64,000 bases of DNA from Magnetospirillum sp. (GTDB lineage Bacteria; Pseudomonadota; Alphaproteobacteria; Rhodospirillales; Magnetospirillaceae): positions 1,178,001 through 1,242,000 of the forward strand of contig JANQAI010000005.1 in assembly GCA_024707145.1 (NCBI GenBank), read 5' to 3'. Of the stretch, positions 26,681-38,385 are shown one piece after another (the stretch's first letter is position 1; each line of letters begins with the position of its first letter). A program made the translations under genes and the position numbers. The notes under the pieces were generated by a model. It was not told the origin of the DNA, ran no database searches, and saw only the letters and a program-made list of their open reading frames with translations.

Positions 26681-28349
26681 TCAGTTGATCGGTTCGGCGC
26701 GGTTGCCGAACAGGGCGCGCAGCTTGCGCCCGATGGCCGCCACCAGCATGCCCTGGTTGCCGCCCTCCGGCTTGGGGAACCAGTCCGGCTCCTCGGCCTG
26801 GATGCGGCGGACCACCGTCAGGAACGCCTCGACCACCAGCGGGTCGAAGTCCTTTCCCGCCCGCTCGGCGATCCAGGTGATGGCGTGCTCCACCCCCAGG
26901 CCTTGCGGTATTGGCGGTCGGTGATGAGGGCGTCGAACACGTCGGCCACGGCCATGATCCGCGCCGACACCGGGATGGCACCGCCGCGCAGCCCTTCCAT
27001 GTAGCCCGACCCGTCGTAGCGCTCGTGGTGGTAGCGGGCGATCTCCGCGGCGATGGACAGCAGGCTGCGCCCGCGCAGCGGCAGCGCCGCCTCGCTGAGG
27101 ATGCGGTGGCCGATCACGGTGTGGCGCTGGATGGCGGCCATGTCGTTGTTCGCCAGCTCGCCCGGAATGCCCAGCGTCTCGTCCGACACGCTCAGCATGC
27201 CGACGTCGTGCAGCAGGGCGGCCAGCCCGACCTTCTCCACCAGCTCCTCGTCCAGCTCGTCGGCGAAGCGGCCATGGACGCGCAGCTCGCGTGCGATGTC
27301 GCCGACCAGCCGCTCGATGCGCTGGAGATGGCCGGCGGCGGCGTTGTCCTTGTATTCGGCGAGCGACCCCATGGCGAGGACGGTGGCCTTCTGGGCGGTG
27401 TTCAGCTCCTCGAACAGCAGGGCGTTCTCGAAGGCGATGGAGCATTTGTTGCGGAACAGCTCCAGCAGCTGCCATTCGCGCGCGGTGCCCTCGTTGTTGT
27501 GGCCCTCGACGTAGATCATGCCGATGATGCCGCCATGGGCGCGCAGCCGCAGGGCGCAATAGCCCGGCTCCACGATGGTCTCGGAACTCGGGCTCAGCCG
27601 CTCCAGGGCCGCGGCCACGTTGGGCTCGCCCAGCTCGGCGACGTCCACGTCCTTCCACTTGGCGAAGCGCCCGGTGGAGGCGCGGACGCGGATGCGGCGG
27701 TCGCGCGGCAGCGTGTCGCCCTGGATGCACAGCAGGGCGTGCCGCCCGATGCCCAGCAGCCCGACGACGCGCGGCAGGATGTTGGGGAACAGCACGTCCG
27801 GGGTGCGCATCTCCAGCAGGCCGGTGGTCGCCACCAGCATGCGGGCCAGCGCCTTGCGCCCGGCCGCCTGGGTCCCTGCAGGTTGGTGAAGGCGCGCAGC
27901 CGCGGCACGACGGCGGTGCGCAGCGCGCGCGCCGTCAACCCGTCCTTCAGGCGGTAGTCGCTGACGTCGTGGCCCTCCACCACCTCCTCCTCCGGCGCCC
28001 GCTCGGGATGGGCGGTGCAGACCAGGATGCGGACGCGGCTGTTCCCCAGATCCTTGCGGATGTGGTCGATGAAGGCGAGCCCTTCGGGCGGCCCATCCGC
28101 CGCCGGGTCCAGCACCGGCTCCAGCAGGACGGCGGCGGTGTTGGGGTTGCGGTACAGCGCCTCCCGCGCCTCGGCGGCGGTCGCGGCGGTCAGCACCGTC
28201 ACCGGCGCGCCATCCAGCGCGAAGCCGTCGAGCGCGGCGCGCGTCAGCCCGGCCAGCGCCGGATCGGGATCGACCACGAGGACATGCAGGCGGGGCTTGG
28301 CGGGCGGAACCGGGATGGCCTCCGGCGGGCGGGAGTCGTCGTTGGTCAT
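26681..28349 (-). pseudogene. DUF3369/HD-domain response regulator, frame broken twice
   Basis: Three frame segments join into one protein of about 556 residues starting at 28349. Residues 20-150 resemble a receiver domain: LHVLVVDPDP supplies the acidic pair (Asp27, Asp29), but the phospho-site region reads AAVLLEPVLDP, with Glu77 where Asp is expected. A DUF3369-like middle (LLGIGRHALLCIQG, GGIIGMIYVEGHN, FRNKCSIAFENALLFEEL) and an HD domain follow, with LLHDVGMLS, HTVIGHRIL, YHHERYDGSGYMEGL and ADVFDALITDRQYRKAW. The last motif resembles HD-GYP c-di-GMP phosphodiesterases, but GYP is GYM. The frame is restored by one extra base near 27876 (LQGTQAAGRKAL) and one extra C at 26893-26897 (KAWGVEHAITW). 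Confidence 0.82.
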
Positions 28350-28567
28350 GACCGTCTCGATGGTTGCGCGCCATGAGCACGCCTGCACAAAAATACGCCC
28401 ACTTTCCGACTCATTCAACTTTCATCGATTTGGATGCGAAGGGCTTCTCCGTAATAACCGCCTCTTCCGGTTACGCCCCTCCGCCTGTTGCCTGTTGCGG
28501 CAAATCGGCTACCCTCTGCCTACAACGGCGGCAAACCGCCGCAAAAAATCAGGGAAGGATTGGAGCG

Positions 28568-31500
28568 ATGGCTCTCAGGGCCGAACAGCTCAAGGACGAG
28601 CTGACCGAAGAGGTCGTGCGGCAGGTTCGCGAGCGGCTGGGCCGCAGCCGCGCGGCACCGGCGGAGCGCTTCGTACGGCAGTTCTACGACAACGTCCCGC
28701 CCGACGACATCATCCAGGCTCCGGCGGAGCAGCTCTATGGCGCGGCGCTGGCCATGTGGCAATGGGGCCAGCAGCGCGAGGCGGCGGACCGCGCCAAGGT
28801 CCGCGTCTACAACCCCCGCGTCGAGGAGCATGGCTGGCAGTCCCACCGCACGGTGGTGGAGATCGTCAACGACGACATGCCCTTCCTCGTCGATTCGGTG
28901 ACCGCCGAGCTGAACCGCCAGGGGCTGACCGTCCATCTGGTCATCCACCCCGTGGTGCGGGTCAAGCGCGACGCCGACGGCCAGCTCGTGGAGCTGTACG
29001 AGCCCGCGGCGGCCCCCACCGACGCGGCCCCCGAATCCTTCATGCATGTGGAGGTCGGCGCGGTCACCGGCGCCGCCGCGCTCGACCAGGCCCGCGAGGG
29101 GCTGGAGCGCGTGCTGGCCGACGTGCGCGCCGCCGTCGCCGACTGGCGGGCCATGCGCCAGCAGGTGCGCGCCGCCATCGTGGAGGCCGACTGCGCCCGC
29201 GCCGCCGTCCCGGCCATCATCCCCGACGACGAGGTGGACGAGGCCAAGGCCTTCCTGTCCTGGGCCGACGACGACCATTTCACCTTCCTCGGCTACCGCG
29301 AGTACCGCTTCGAAAGCGGCGCCGACGGGGCGGACTCCTCGCTGGGGCTGGTCGCCGGCAGCGGTCTGGGCATCCTGCGCGACGACTCCGTCACCGTCTT
29401 CGACGGGCTGCGCAACTACGCCACCCTGCCGCCCGACGTGCGCGACTTCCTGCGCAACCCGCGCGTCCTGATGGTGACCAAGGGCAACCGCCCCTCCCCC
29501 GTGCACCGCGCGGTGCCGATGGACGCCTTCCTCATCAAGCGCTTCGACGCCGAGGGGCGGATCATCGGCGAACGGCTGGTCGCCGGCCTCTTCACCTCCG
29601 TCGCCTACAACCGCAGCCCGCGGGAGATCCCCTATCTCCGCCGCAAGGTCGCGGAGGTGATGGATCTGGCCGGCTTCGACCCGCAGGGCCATGACGGCAA
29701 GGCGCTGCTGCACATCCTGGAGACCTACCCGCGCGACGAGCTGTTCCAGATCCAGGTGCCGGAGCTGCTGGACATCGCGGTCGGCATCCTGCACCTGCAG
29801 GAACGGCAGCGGCTGGCCCTGTTCGTGCGCAAGGACCCGTTCGAGCGCTTCGCCTCCTGCCTCGTCTACGTGCCGCGCGACCGCTACGACACCACGCTGC
29901 GCCGGCGCATCCAGTCCATCCTGGAGGCCGCCTACGACGGCACCTGCACCGGCTTCACCACGCAGCTGACCGAAAGCGTGCTGGCCCGCCTGCATTTCAT
30001 CATCAAGACCGAGCCGGGCCGCGTGCCCGCCGTCGACGCCACCGATCTGGAAACGCGGCTGGTCCAGGCGTCGCGCGGCTGGGACGACCATCTGCGCGAC
30101 GCGCTGGTCGAGGCCCATGGCGAGGAGCAGGGGCGCACCCTGTTCCGCCGCTACGCCGACGCCTTCCCCACCGCCTACCGCGAGGAGTTCAACGCGGAGG
30201 CCGCGGTCTTCGACATCGAGCGGATCGAGAAGGCGACGGCCCAGGGCGCGCTGGGCATCAACCTCTACCGCCCGCTGGAGGCCGAGGGCGACGAGCTGCA
30301 CGTCAAGATCTACCATGAGGGCCGCCCGGTCCCGCTGTCCGACGTGCTGCCCATGCTGGAGCACATGGACCTGAAGGTGATCACCGAGGCCCCCTTCGAG
30401 ATCGCCATCGCCGGCCACGCCGCCCCGGTGTGGATCCACGACTTCACCGCGCGCTCCCAGAACGGGCTGCCCATCGACTGCGCGATGGTGAAGGAGAAGT
30501 TCCAGGACGCCTTCGCCGCCGTCTGGGACGGCCGGATGGAGGATGACGGCTTCAACCGCCTCGTCCTCCGCGCCGGCCTGACCGCGCGGGAGGTGACGGT
30601 GCTGCGCGCCTACGCCAAGTACCTGCGCCAGGCCCGCATCCCCTATGGGCAGGACGTGGTGGAAAGCACGCTGGCCGGCCATCCGGCCATCGCGCGCAAG
30701 CTGGTCGCCCTGTTCCACAGCCGCTTCGACCCGGCCCGCCGCCCGCAGAACGATCCGGGGCTGGCCGCGGAGATCGAACGCGCGCTCGACGGGGTGAAGA
30801 ACCTCGACGAGGACCGCATCCTGCGGCGCTTCCTCAACCTGCTGTGCAACACGCTGCGCACCAACGCCTATCAGAGTGGCGCGGACGGGCGGCCCAAGAC
30901 CTACCTCTCCTTCAAGATCGACAGCCGCAACATCGACGACCTGCCGCTGCCCCGCCCGATGGTCGAGGTGTTCGTCTACAGCCCGCGGATGGAGGGCGTG
31001 CATCTGCGCGGCGGCAAGGTGGCGCGCGGCGGCATCCGCTGGTCCGACCGGCGCGAGGATTTCCGCACGGAGATCCTGGGGCTGATGAAGGCGCAGATGG
31101 TCAAGAACACCGTCATCGTGCCGGTGGGCTCCAAGGGCGGCTTCGTGGTCAAGCAGCCCGCCGCCGCCGTCCGCCGGGCGCGACGCGGCGCTGGCCGAGG
31201 GCATCGCGTGCTACAAGACGCTGATGCGCGGCCTGCTGGACATCACCGACAACCTGGACGCCGAGGGAGCGGTGGTGCCGCCGCCCGAGGTGGTCCGCCA
31301 CGACGAGGACGACCCCTATCTGGTGGTCGCCGCCGACAAGGGCACGGCGACCTTCTCCGACATCGCCAACTCGGTGTCGGTGGATTACGGCTTCTGGCTG
31401 GGCGACGCCTTCGCCTCGGGCGGCTCGGCCGGCTACGACCACAAGAAGATGGGCATCACCGCCCGCGGCGCCTGGGAGGCGGTGAAGCGCCATTTCCGCG

Positions 31501-33428
31501 AGCTGGGGCACGACATCCAGACGCAGGACTTCTCCGTCGTCGGCGTCGGCGACATGTCGGGCGACGTCTTCGGCAACGGCATGCTGCTGTCGAAGCACAT
31601 CCGCCTGCTCGCCGCCTTCGACCACCGGCACATCTTCGTCGATCCCGACCCCGACGCCGCGCGGCGCTGGGAGGAGCGGCAGCGCCTGTTCGAGCTGCCG
31701 CGCTCCTCCTGGGCGGACTACGACGCGTCGCTGCTGTCCGCGGGCGGCGGCGTCTTCGACCGCTCCGCCTAAGTCGCTGGAGCTGACGCCGGAGATCCGC
31801 CAGCGCTTCGGCATCGCCAAGGACCACGTCACCCCGCTGGAGCTGATGCAGACCCTGCTGAAGGCCGAGGTGGACCTGCTGTGGTTCGGCGGCATCGGCA
31901 CCTACCTGAAGGCGGCGGAGGAGACCAACGCCGAGGTCGGCGACAAGGCCAACGACGCGCTGCGCATCGACGGGCGCGACGTGCGGGCCAAGGTGGTCGG
32001 CGAGGGCGCCAACCTGGGCGTCACCCAGCGCGGCCGGATCGAGGCGGCGCGGCACGGGGCTGCGGCTGAACACCGACGCCATCGACAATTCGGCGGGCGT
32101 CGACACCTCCGACCATGAGGTGAACATCAAGATCCTGCTGAACGACGTGGTCGTCCGCGGCGACATGACGCTGAAGCAGCGCGACCAGCTGCTCGCCGCC
32201 ATGACCGACGAGGTGGCCGGTCTGGTGCTGGCCGACAACTACCTGCCAGACCCTGGCCCTGACCGTCGCCCGCGCGCAGGGTCCCGACGCGCTGGAGGCG
32301 CAGGCCCGGCTGATCCGCGCGCTGGAGAAGGCGGGGCGCCTGAACCGCGCCATCGAGTATCTGCCCGACGAGGAGGAGCTGTCCGCCCGCATGGCCAACC
32401 GCGAGGGGCTGACCCGGCCCGAGCTGGCGGTGCTGCTGGCCTACGCCAAGATCACGCTCTACGACGATCTGCTGGCGTCGGACCTGCCGGACGATCCCTT
32501 CATGGCCGACGACCTCACCCGCTACTTCCCCAAGCCGCTGCGCAAGGCCCACGCGGAGGCGGTGGGCCGGCACCGGCTGCGGCGGGAGATCATCGCGACC
32601 AGCGTCACCAACAGCCTCGTCAACCGCACCGGCCCGACCTTCGTCAAGGAGATGATGGAGAAGACCGGCATGGGCCCGGCGGACGTCGCCCGCGCCTACA
32701 CCATCGTGCGCGACGCCTTCGGCCTGCGCTCGCTGTGGACGGGGATCGAGGACCTCGACAACGTGGTTCCCGCAGCACTCCAGACCGCCATGATCCTGGA
32801 GACGGTCCGCCACATGGAGCGCGCCGCCGCCTGGTTCCTGGCGAGCTGCCCGCAGCCGCTGGACATCGCCCGCGAGACGGAGGCCTTCCGGCCCGGCATC
32901 GAGACGCTCCTGGCCGGTCTGGACAACGTGCTGGACGCCGAGGAGACGGCCCGCCTGACCGCCCGCGTCGCCTCCTACCAGGAGCAGGGCGTTCCCGCCG
33001 AGCTGGCCCGCCGCATGGCGGCGCTGCCGGTGCTGGCCGCCGCCCCCGACCTCGTCCGCATCGCCGGGCGCACCGGGCGCGGGGTCGCGGACGTCGCCGC
33101 GGTCTACTTCATGCTGGGCCGCCGCTTCGGCCTGGAGTGGCTGCGCGACAAGGCCGCCGCGGCGAAGGCGGAGAACCATTGGCAGAAGCAGGCGGTGGCC
33201 GCCCTGGTGGACGACCTGTTCGCCCACCAGACCGCGCTGACCACCCGCGTCCTGGAGGCGGTGGACCAGCTTCCCGCGGAAGCCCCCGTGGAGGCCTGGA
33301 TCGCCCACCGCCGCCCGGTGGTGGAACGGGTGGAGCAGCTGCTGTCCGAGCTGCGCACCCAGCCCAACGTCGACCTGTCGATGCTGGCGGTGGCGAACCG
33401 GCAGCTTCGCGGCCTGACGGCGGGGTAA
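28568..33428 (+). pseudogene. gdhB: NAD-specific glutamate dehydrogenase, large (180-kDa) class, frame broken four times
   Basis: This encodes a 1618-residue enzyme once four single extra bases are removed: one C at 31157-31159, T at 31770, one G at 32056-32059, one C at 32246-32247. The length (4861 minus 4) is then exactly divisible by three. The N-terminal regulatory part begins MALRAEQLKDELTEEVV and includes VEIVNDDMPFLVDSV and HFTFLGYREY. The catalytic core has [32 protein letters not shown] (substrate lysines), [15 protein letters not shown] and DLLWFGGIGTY; the C-terminal part ends QLRGLTAG. It deaminates glutamate to 2-oxoglutarate with NAD+ in the cytoplasm. It is divergent from the HD regulator and followed by a strong terminator. 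The breaks look like sequencing errors. Confidence 0.93.
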
Positions 33429-33436
33429 ATGGCTTG

Positions 33437-33483
33437 AAAACCCCTCTTCCGGCCCCCTTCGGGCGGGTCCGGAAGAGGGTTTC
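33437..33483 (+). terminator. Terminator of glutamate dehydrogenase
   Basis: AAACCC-TCTTCCGG and CCGGAAGAGGGTTT form a long stem around a loop of about 16 bases, 9 bp after the stop codon. The T run is short. Confidence 0.75.
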
Positions 33484-33556
33484 CCATGCGTCCAGCCCGC
33501 TTTCCGGCTATGGTGCGGCCAATCCAAGGATTGTCCGCCCAACCGGAGCCGCCGAG

Positions 33557-35191
33557 ATGACCGACCCCCAGCCGACCCTGAACGACGCCATCCGCCTGCT
33601 GCGGACGAACGATCTGGGCGGGGCGGAGGCGGCCTGCCGGGCGATCCTGGCGACCGACCCGCACAACGCGCAGGCCCTGCACCTGCTGGGTGTCGTCGCC
33701 GCCCACACCGGCCATCCCGACGGCGCGCTCGACCTTTTCGCCCTGGCCATCGCCGAGGACGGCAAGGACCCGTCCTTCCACAACAGCCGCGGCAGCCTGC
33801 TCTTCCAGCTCGGCCGCGCGGCGGAGGCGGAAGAGGCGTTCCGCGCCGGCATCGCCCTCAACGACCGCCTGCCGGAGCTTCACGGCAACCTGGGCAACGC
33901 GCTGAAGGCGCTGGGCCGGCTGGACGACGCCGAGGGCGCCTTCCGCGCCGCCCTGGCCCTGCGCGGCGACGCGCCGGAGATGCACAATTTCCTGGGCACC
34001 ACGCTGCGCGAGCTGGGCCGGCTGGACGAGGCGGAGGCCGCCTTCCGCGCCGCGCTGGAGCGGGCGCCGGAGTATCTGGAGGCCCGCTACAACCTCGCCG
34101 AGGCGCTGAGCACCCGCGGCGCCCTGGAGGAGGCGGAGGAGGCGTTCCGCGTGGTGATCGCGGCGGCGCCCCGCTTCGTCCCCGCCCATGTCGGCCTCGC
34201 CCACACGCTGCAGAGCCTCGACCGCGCCAACGAGGCGGTGGAGGCCATCGAGGCCGCCCGCGCCATCGCGCCGGACCATCCGCTGGTCCAGTTCACCCGC
34301 CGGCTGATCTATTCCAACGCCGTCCCCGGCTGGCACCTGCCGATGATCAACGACTTCGAGCGCAACGACGCCTACGAGGCGGCGCTGAAGCGCGCGGTGA
34401 CCCCGGACTCGCTGGTCCTGGAGATCGGCACCGGCTCGGGCATCGTCGCCATGATGGCGGCACGCGCCGGGGCGCGGAAGGTGGTGACCTGCGAGGTGAA
34501 CCCGATCCTCGCCCGCATCGCCCGCGAGACCGTCGCCAACAACGGCTACGCCGACCGCATCGACGTGGTGCCGAAGCTGTCCACCCGCCTGTCGGTGGGC
34601 GAGGGCGGCGACCTGCCGGAGAAGGCCGACGTCTTCGTGTCGGAACTCATCAACATCGGCATGCTGGCGCCGCGCATGCTGTCGGTCCTGCAGCACGCGC
34701 GCACGCATCTGGTGAAGCCCGGCGGCGCGATCATCCCGCGCGCCTCGACCGTCTACGCCATGCTGGTGGAGACCCCGGAACTGGCCCGCATCAACCCGGT
34801 GAAGACCATCGGCGGCTTCGACATGTCGACCTTCGACGTGTTCCGCTCCCCCGGCTACCAGCAGATCGACCTCGGCGCCGACACCCACACGCCGCTGTCG
34901 GCCGCCTTCACCGCGCTCGACTTCGACTTCACCCGCAACATGCCCGAGGAGGGCGCGCGGGAGATCCCTGTGGAGATCACGGCGGAGGGCACCTGCCACG
35001 GCGTGGCCTTCTGGTTCGACCTGCAGATGGACGAGGAGGTCACCTACCGCTCCGAAAGCCGGTCGCGGACGAACCACTGGAAGCAGGCGATGACCTATCT
35101 GGAGACGCCGATCCGCGTGCGCCCCGGCGACCGGCTGACCATCGTCGCCCGCTACGACAACAACCAGATTTCGTTCGGCGTGGGCGGTTGA
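33557..35191 (+). CDS. TPR-repeat protein fused to a PRMT-like methyltransferase domain
   Basis: The start at 33557 has GGAG nine bases upstream; the frame upstream belongs to the previous gene. Residues 1-250 are about six TPR units (for example [20 protein letters not shown]). From about 270 comes a Rossmann methyltransferase with motif [20 protein letters not shown] (about 287-305), post-[13 protein letters not shown], and [17 protein letters not shown] (from about 360), which aligns with the double-E loop of protein arginine methyltransferases of the PRMT7/PRMT9 kind. The first Glu is kept, while the GEG that carries the second is APR. A C-terminal beta-barrel-like region ends QISFGVGG. 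The substrate is unknown; TPRs suggest a protein partner. Length 544 residues. Confidence 0.85.
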   Translation: MTDPQPTLNDAIRLLRTNDLGGAEAACRAILATDPHNAQALHLLGVVAAHTGHPDGALDLFALAIAEDGKDPSFHNSRGSLLFQLGRAAEAEEAFRAGIALNDRLPELHGNLGNALKALGRLDDAEGAFRAALALRGDAPEMHNFLGTTLRELGRLDEAEAAFRAALERAPEYLEARYNLAEALSTRGALEEAEEAFRVVIAAAPRFVPAHVGLAHTLQSLDRANEAVEAIEAARAIAPDHPLVQFTRRLIYSNAVPGWHLPMINDFERNDAYEAALKRAVTPDSLVLEIGTGSGIVAMMAARAGARKVVTCEVNPILARIARETVANNGYADRIDVVPKLSTRLSVGEGGDLPEKADVFVSELINIGMLAPRMLSVLQHARTHLVKPGGAIIPRASTVYAMLVETPELARINPVKTIGGFDMSTFDVFRSPGYQQIDLGADTHTPLSAAFTALDFDFTRNMPEEGAREIPVEITAEGTCHGVAFWFDLQMDEEVTYRSESRSRTNHWKQAMTYLETPIRVRPGDRLTIVARYDNNQISFGVGG

Positions 35192-35259
35192 GCGGGCGCA
35201 GGCCCCGCGTTCGCCCCCGGGCTGGAGCCAGTCGACCGACGCCGAACCGGAGAGGCCCC

Positions 35260-35499
35260 ATGAGCACCGACAAGACGTCCGACCGCATCGCCACCGACAT
35301 CGCCGTCACGCCGCCGGACCTGTCGGACCTGGAGCGGCAGAAGGCGGAAATCGAGGCGATCCAGGCGCAGATGACGCAGTTGCGCGCCCGGATCGAACAA
35401 CGTTTGGAAGACCAGCGCCCCACCATCGACCTCGTCCCGGTCCACCTCGACGAATCCTCACCGGCGACGGCGTCCACGGCCATTCGCCCGCGAGACTAG
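35260..35499 (+). CDS. Small coiled-coil protein, 79 aa, unknown function
   Basis: GGAGAGG lies seven bases before the ATG. Residues 20-52 (DLSDLERQKAEIEAIQAQ, then MTQLRARIEQRL) form a clear amphipathic helix likely to make a coiled coil. Both ends look disordered. No membrane segment or signal peptide. It follows the TPR-methyltransferase gene after 68 bp and may be co-transcribed. No family recognised. Confidence 0.6.
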   Translation: MSTDKTSDRIATDIAVTPPDLSDLERQKAEIEAIQAQMTQLRARIEQRLEDQRPTIDLVPVHLDESSPATASTAIRPRD

Positions 35500-35596
35500 A
35501 GCGCGCCCCTTTTGACAACCCTGGCCTGTGCATTATAGGCTGCCATCAACGGTTGGCGGCGGCGAACGCCCGCCTGGATGGTCGGGAGGGTCTCAC

Positions 35597-36642
35597 ATGT
35601 CGATCACGGCGGCGAACGGGCAAGCGTCGGGTTCAAGCCTCGCCGGTTCCAGCCTCGCCGGTTCCAGCCTTAAGGCGGCCTTGACCGTGCTGAGGGGGCG
35701 CCGACAAGGGAACCTCCGCCAACACGGCCGCCGGGCAACCGGCGGCAGCCTCCGACGGCCCGGCCGTCTTCGTCACCCTCTCCGTCGAGGCCCAGGCCTT
35801 CATGGCCACCACCACCGCGTCCAAGGCCGGCAAGACCGGAAACGGCGGGGCGGGGGGGACCTTACGCCGCCTATTTCCCGACGCGCGACGGCAAGCCCGC
35901 CACGGCGCTGGCGAAGGCGGTGTCCGATCCGGGAGCGGTGTCCAGTTCGGCGGGCCTGAGCGGGCCGGCCATCGCCAAGGACGCCCGCGCCCGCATGGAC
36001 GCGCAGTACGAGGCCATGAAGGCTGGCGGCAAGCCCTTCGATTTCGACAGCTTCGAGGGCCGCGACTGGTACTCCCTGATGGGCGATCTCGACCGCCGCT
36101 CGCTCGAAGCGGTCCGCAGCAACGCCGGCGGCCAGTTCAGCAAGCAGGAACAGGACATCGCCCAATCCATCATGGCGCAGCAGGAAGGGCTGGCCATGGG
36201 ACTCTACAACGGCCCGATCAGCCAGGAGGCCAGCTTCGTCGATCCGTTCCGCGGCGACGAGGCGGCGCGGCGGAAGGCGAACCTCACCTTCCTGGACGCC
36301 GTCGGCCCGGAGGAGAAGGCCTCGACCGAATGGGCGACGCGCCGGGCATCGGCGCAGGTGTCCTACGAAATCCTCACGAGGGAGAAGGGCGAGGAACCGG
36401 AAACGCTCGAAAGCGACAACCCGCTGGCAGCGCTGATCAAGCAGGCGATGGACCGGTCGCAATCCGACCCGCTGCGGCACATCCCCAAGACGCCGGAGGA
36501 GTTGAAGACGCAGGCCTGGTTCAAGGGCTTCGAGTCCCAACTGGACAGCGCCATCGCCCAAAACACGGCTCAAGGCATCGCCCAGGGCATCGCGCAGGCG
36601 AAGGCCACCACGCCGCCGTCAGGGCCCGCCAAACCGGCGTAG
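35597..36642 (+). pseudogene. Hypothetical protein, 347 aa when two extra bases are removed
   Basis: GGGAGGG precedes the ATG at 35597. The N-terminus has three tandem SSLAG/SSLKA units (SGSSLAGSSLAGSSLKAAL). Removing one G from the run at 35694-35698 and one from the run of seven at 35854-35860 joins SLKAALTVLRGADKGTSAN, DGPAVFVTLSVEAQAFMATT, PYAAYFPTRDGKPATALA and the long C-terminal frame (DARARMDAQYEAMKAGGKPF, IAQSIMAQQEGLAMGLYNG). Total 1044 coding bases, divisible by three. The tail repeats GIAQ (AQGIAQGIAQAKA). There is no signal peptide or membrane helix. I do not recognise a family. Similar loosely built proteins are found in related genomes, but I cannot name a role. Confidence 0.6.
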
Positions 36643-36719
36643 CTCCGCCCCCGGTTGGCATTCCCGGCCGCTTTGCCTAGAGTGGGCCATCCCGGACAAC
36701 AGATGGCCGATCCTTCAGC

Positions 36720-38031
36720 ATGCCCCACACCGCCGAGGCGCCGAGCCGCCGTGCCATCGCGTCCTGGTGCCTCTACGACTGGGCGAACTCGTCGTACAAC
36801 ACCATCATCACGACCTTCATCTTCTCGGTCTATTTCGCCCGCGGCGTGGTCGGGGACGAGGTGGCCGGCGCCTCGCGCTGGAGCGCGGCGCTGACCGTCG
36901 CCGGGCTGCTGATCGCCCTGCTCAGCCCCATGCTGGGCGCGGTGGCCGACCGGACGGGACGGCGCAAGCCGTGGATGGCGCTGTTCACCGCCCTGACCGT
37001 CGTCTTCTGCGCGGCCCTGTGGTGGGTGAAGCCCGATCCCTCCCACGCGCTGTTCGCCCTGGTCTGCGTGGTCATCGGCACCGTCGCCTTCGAACTGGCG
37101 AACGTCTTCTACAACGCCAGCCTGACCGCGCTGGCGCCGCCGCGGATGCTGGGGCGGATTTCCGGCTGGGGCTGGGGCATCGGCTATTTCGGCGGGCTGG
37201 CCTGTCTGGTGGTCGCCCTGTTCGTCTTCGTGAAGTCCCCCACCCCGCTGTTCGGCCTGCTGGACACGGCGGAGCAGGCGCCGGTGCGCGCCACGGCCCT
37301 GCTTGCCGCCGCCTGGTACGGGCTGTTCGCCCTGCCCTTCTTCCTGTTCGTTCCGGACGTGCCGGCGACCGGCCTCGGCATCCGGCAGGCGGCGCGGGAG
37401 GGGATGGCGACGCTGCGCCGGACGCTGGCGGAGACGCGCAAGTACCGCAACACGCTGCGCTTCCTGATCGCCAGCGCGATCTACCGCGACGGCATCAACA
37501 CCATCACCGCCTTCGGCGGCATCTTCGCCGCCCACGCCTTCGGGATGAGTTTCGAGGAGATCCTGCTCTTCGCCATCGCCCTGAACGTGGTGGCCGGCGT
37601 CGGGGCCATCGGCTTCGCCTGGGTGGACGACCGGATGGGGGCCAAGCCGACCATCCTGGTCAGCCTGATCGGCCTGACCGCCTTCGGCGTGCCCCTTCTG
37701 CTGGCGACGGAGAAGGCGTGGTTCTGGGTGCTGGCCCTGGGGCTGGGCGCCTTCTTCGGGCCGGCGCAGGCCGCCGGGCGGTCGATGATGGCGCGGCTGG
37801 CCCCGCCGGGCATGGTGGGGGAGATGTTCGGGCTCTACAGCCTGACCCGGCCGCATGGCCGGCTTCGTCGGGCCGCTCGCCTTCGGGCTGGCCACCACGC
37901 TGTTCGACAGCCAGCGGGCCGGCATGGCGAGCGTTGTGGCTTTCTTCGTGATCGGTTTTGGGCTTATGCTGGCGGTTCGGGAGCCGGCACCGGGCGATGC
38001 GAATACGGTGCGACAGTCCGCCGCGGCATGA
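36720..38031 (+). pseudogene. UMF1/Atg22-like MFS permease, frame broken by one base
   Basis: The protein starts MPHTAEAPSRRAIASWCLYDWANSSYNTIITTF; the CLYDWANSxY motif is diagnostic of the UMF1 (Atg22-like) MFS group. Twelve hydrophobic segments follow with motif A-like GAVADRTGRRKPWMALF. At 37846-37848 one C of three is surplus; removing it restores YSLTGRMAGFVGPLAFGLATTLF and an end at the TGA 38029-38031, 436 residues in all. Yeast Atg22 exports amino acids from the vacuole; the bacterial substrates are unknown. The gene stands alone between a hypothetical gene and a short ORF. Confidence 0.87.
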
Positions 38032-38112
38032 CGGCGGATTCACCCAGCGGAAGCTGCTAACTTGCCTTTTGCTGCGACGCACAACGAACTTGGCGCGGAG
38101 GGCGGAACGGAC

Positions 38113-38366
38113 ATGTTGCACATCAAGGACATCGAGGCCTTCGCGCACATCAACGAGGCGCTGGCCCGCGACCACGCCGCGGCGCGTGGGGAAAAAGCGA
38201 CTCGGCGGGGCATCCTTCGCCCCATCATCCCGCAATGCATCCGGCGATGCTGATCGCCATGGCGGCGACCGGGCGCCTGAAGCCGGAAGACGGTGCGGAC
38301 GGGAAAACGACGCAGGCCGAAGCCGCCGCCATGCTGGCGCGGCTGATGGGGGCGCGGCGGAGGTAA
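38113..38366 (+). pseudogene. Small hypothetical protein, 84 aa if one missing A is added
   Basis: The ATG at 38113 starts MLHIKDIEAFAHINEALARD. At 38192-38196 there are five A; a sixth would join EK to SDSAGHPSPHHPAMHPAM and the tail LIAMAATGRLKPEDGADG...LARLMGARRR, ending at TAA 38364-38366. Both halves have normal codon bias, which supports one short gene. Without the correction the frame ends at 38253. Contains His/Pro-rich middle and helical ends. No family recognised; call is tentative. Confidence 0.5.
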
Positions 38367-38385
38367 AGGGTTCTGGGGGGCTGCG

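Noticed and set aside
28520..31204. 894-codon ORF on the minus strand opposite glutamate dehydrogenase
   Set aside because: It is a high-G+C shadow: no motifs, Val/Gly/Gln/Arg/His-rich composition, and the plus strand holds a fully recognised enzyme.
31157..32247. Programmed frameshifting in glutamate dehydrogenase
   Set aside because: Four shifts in one gene, without slippery heptamers or stimulatory structures, and with an in-frame stop at 31770. Extra single bases explain it more simply.
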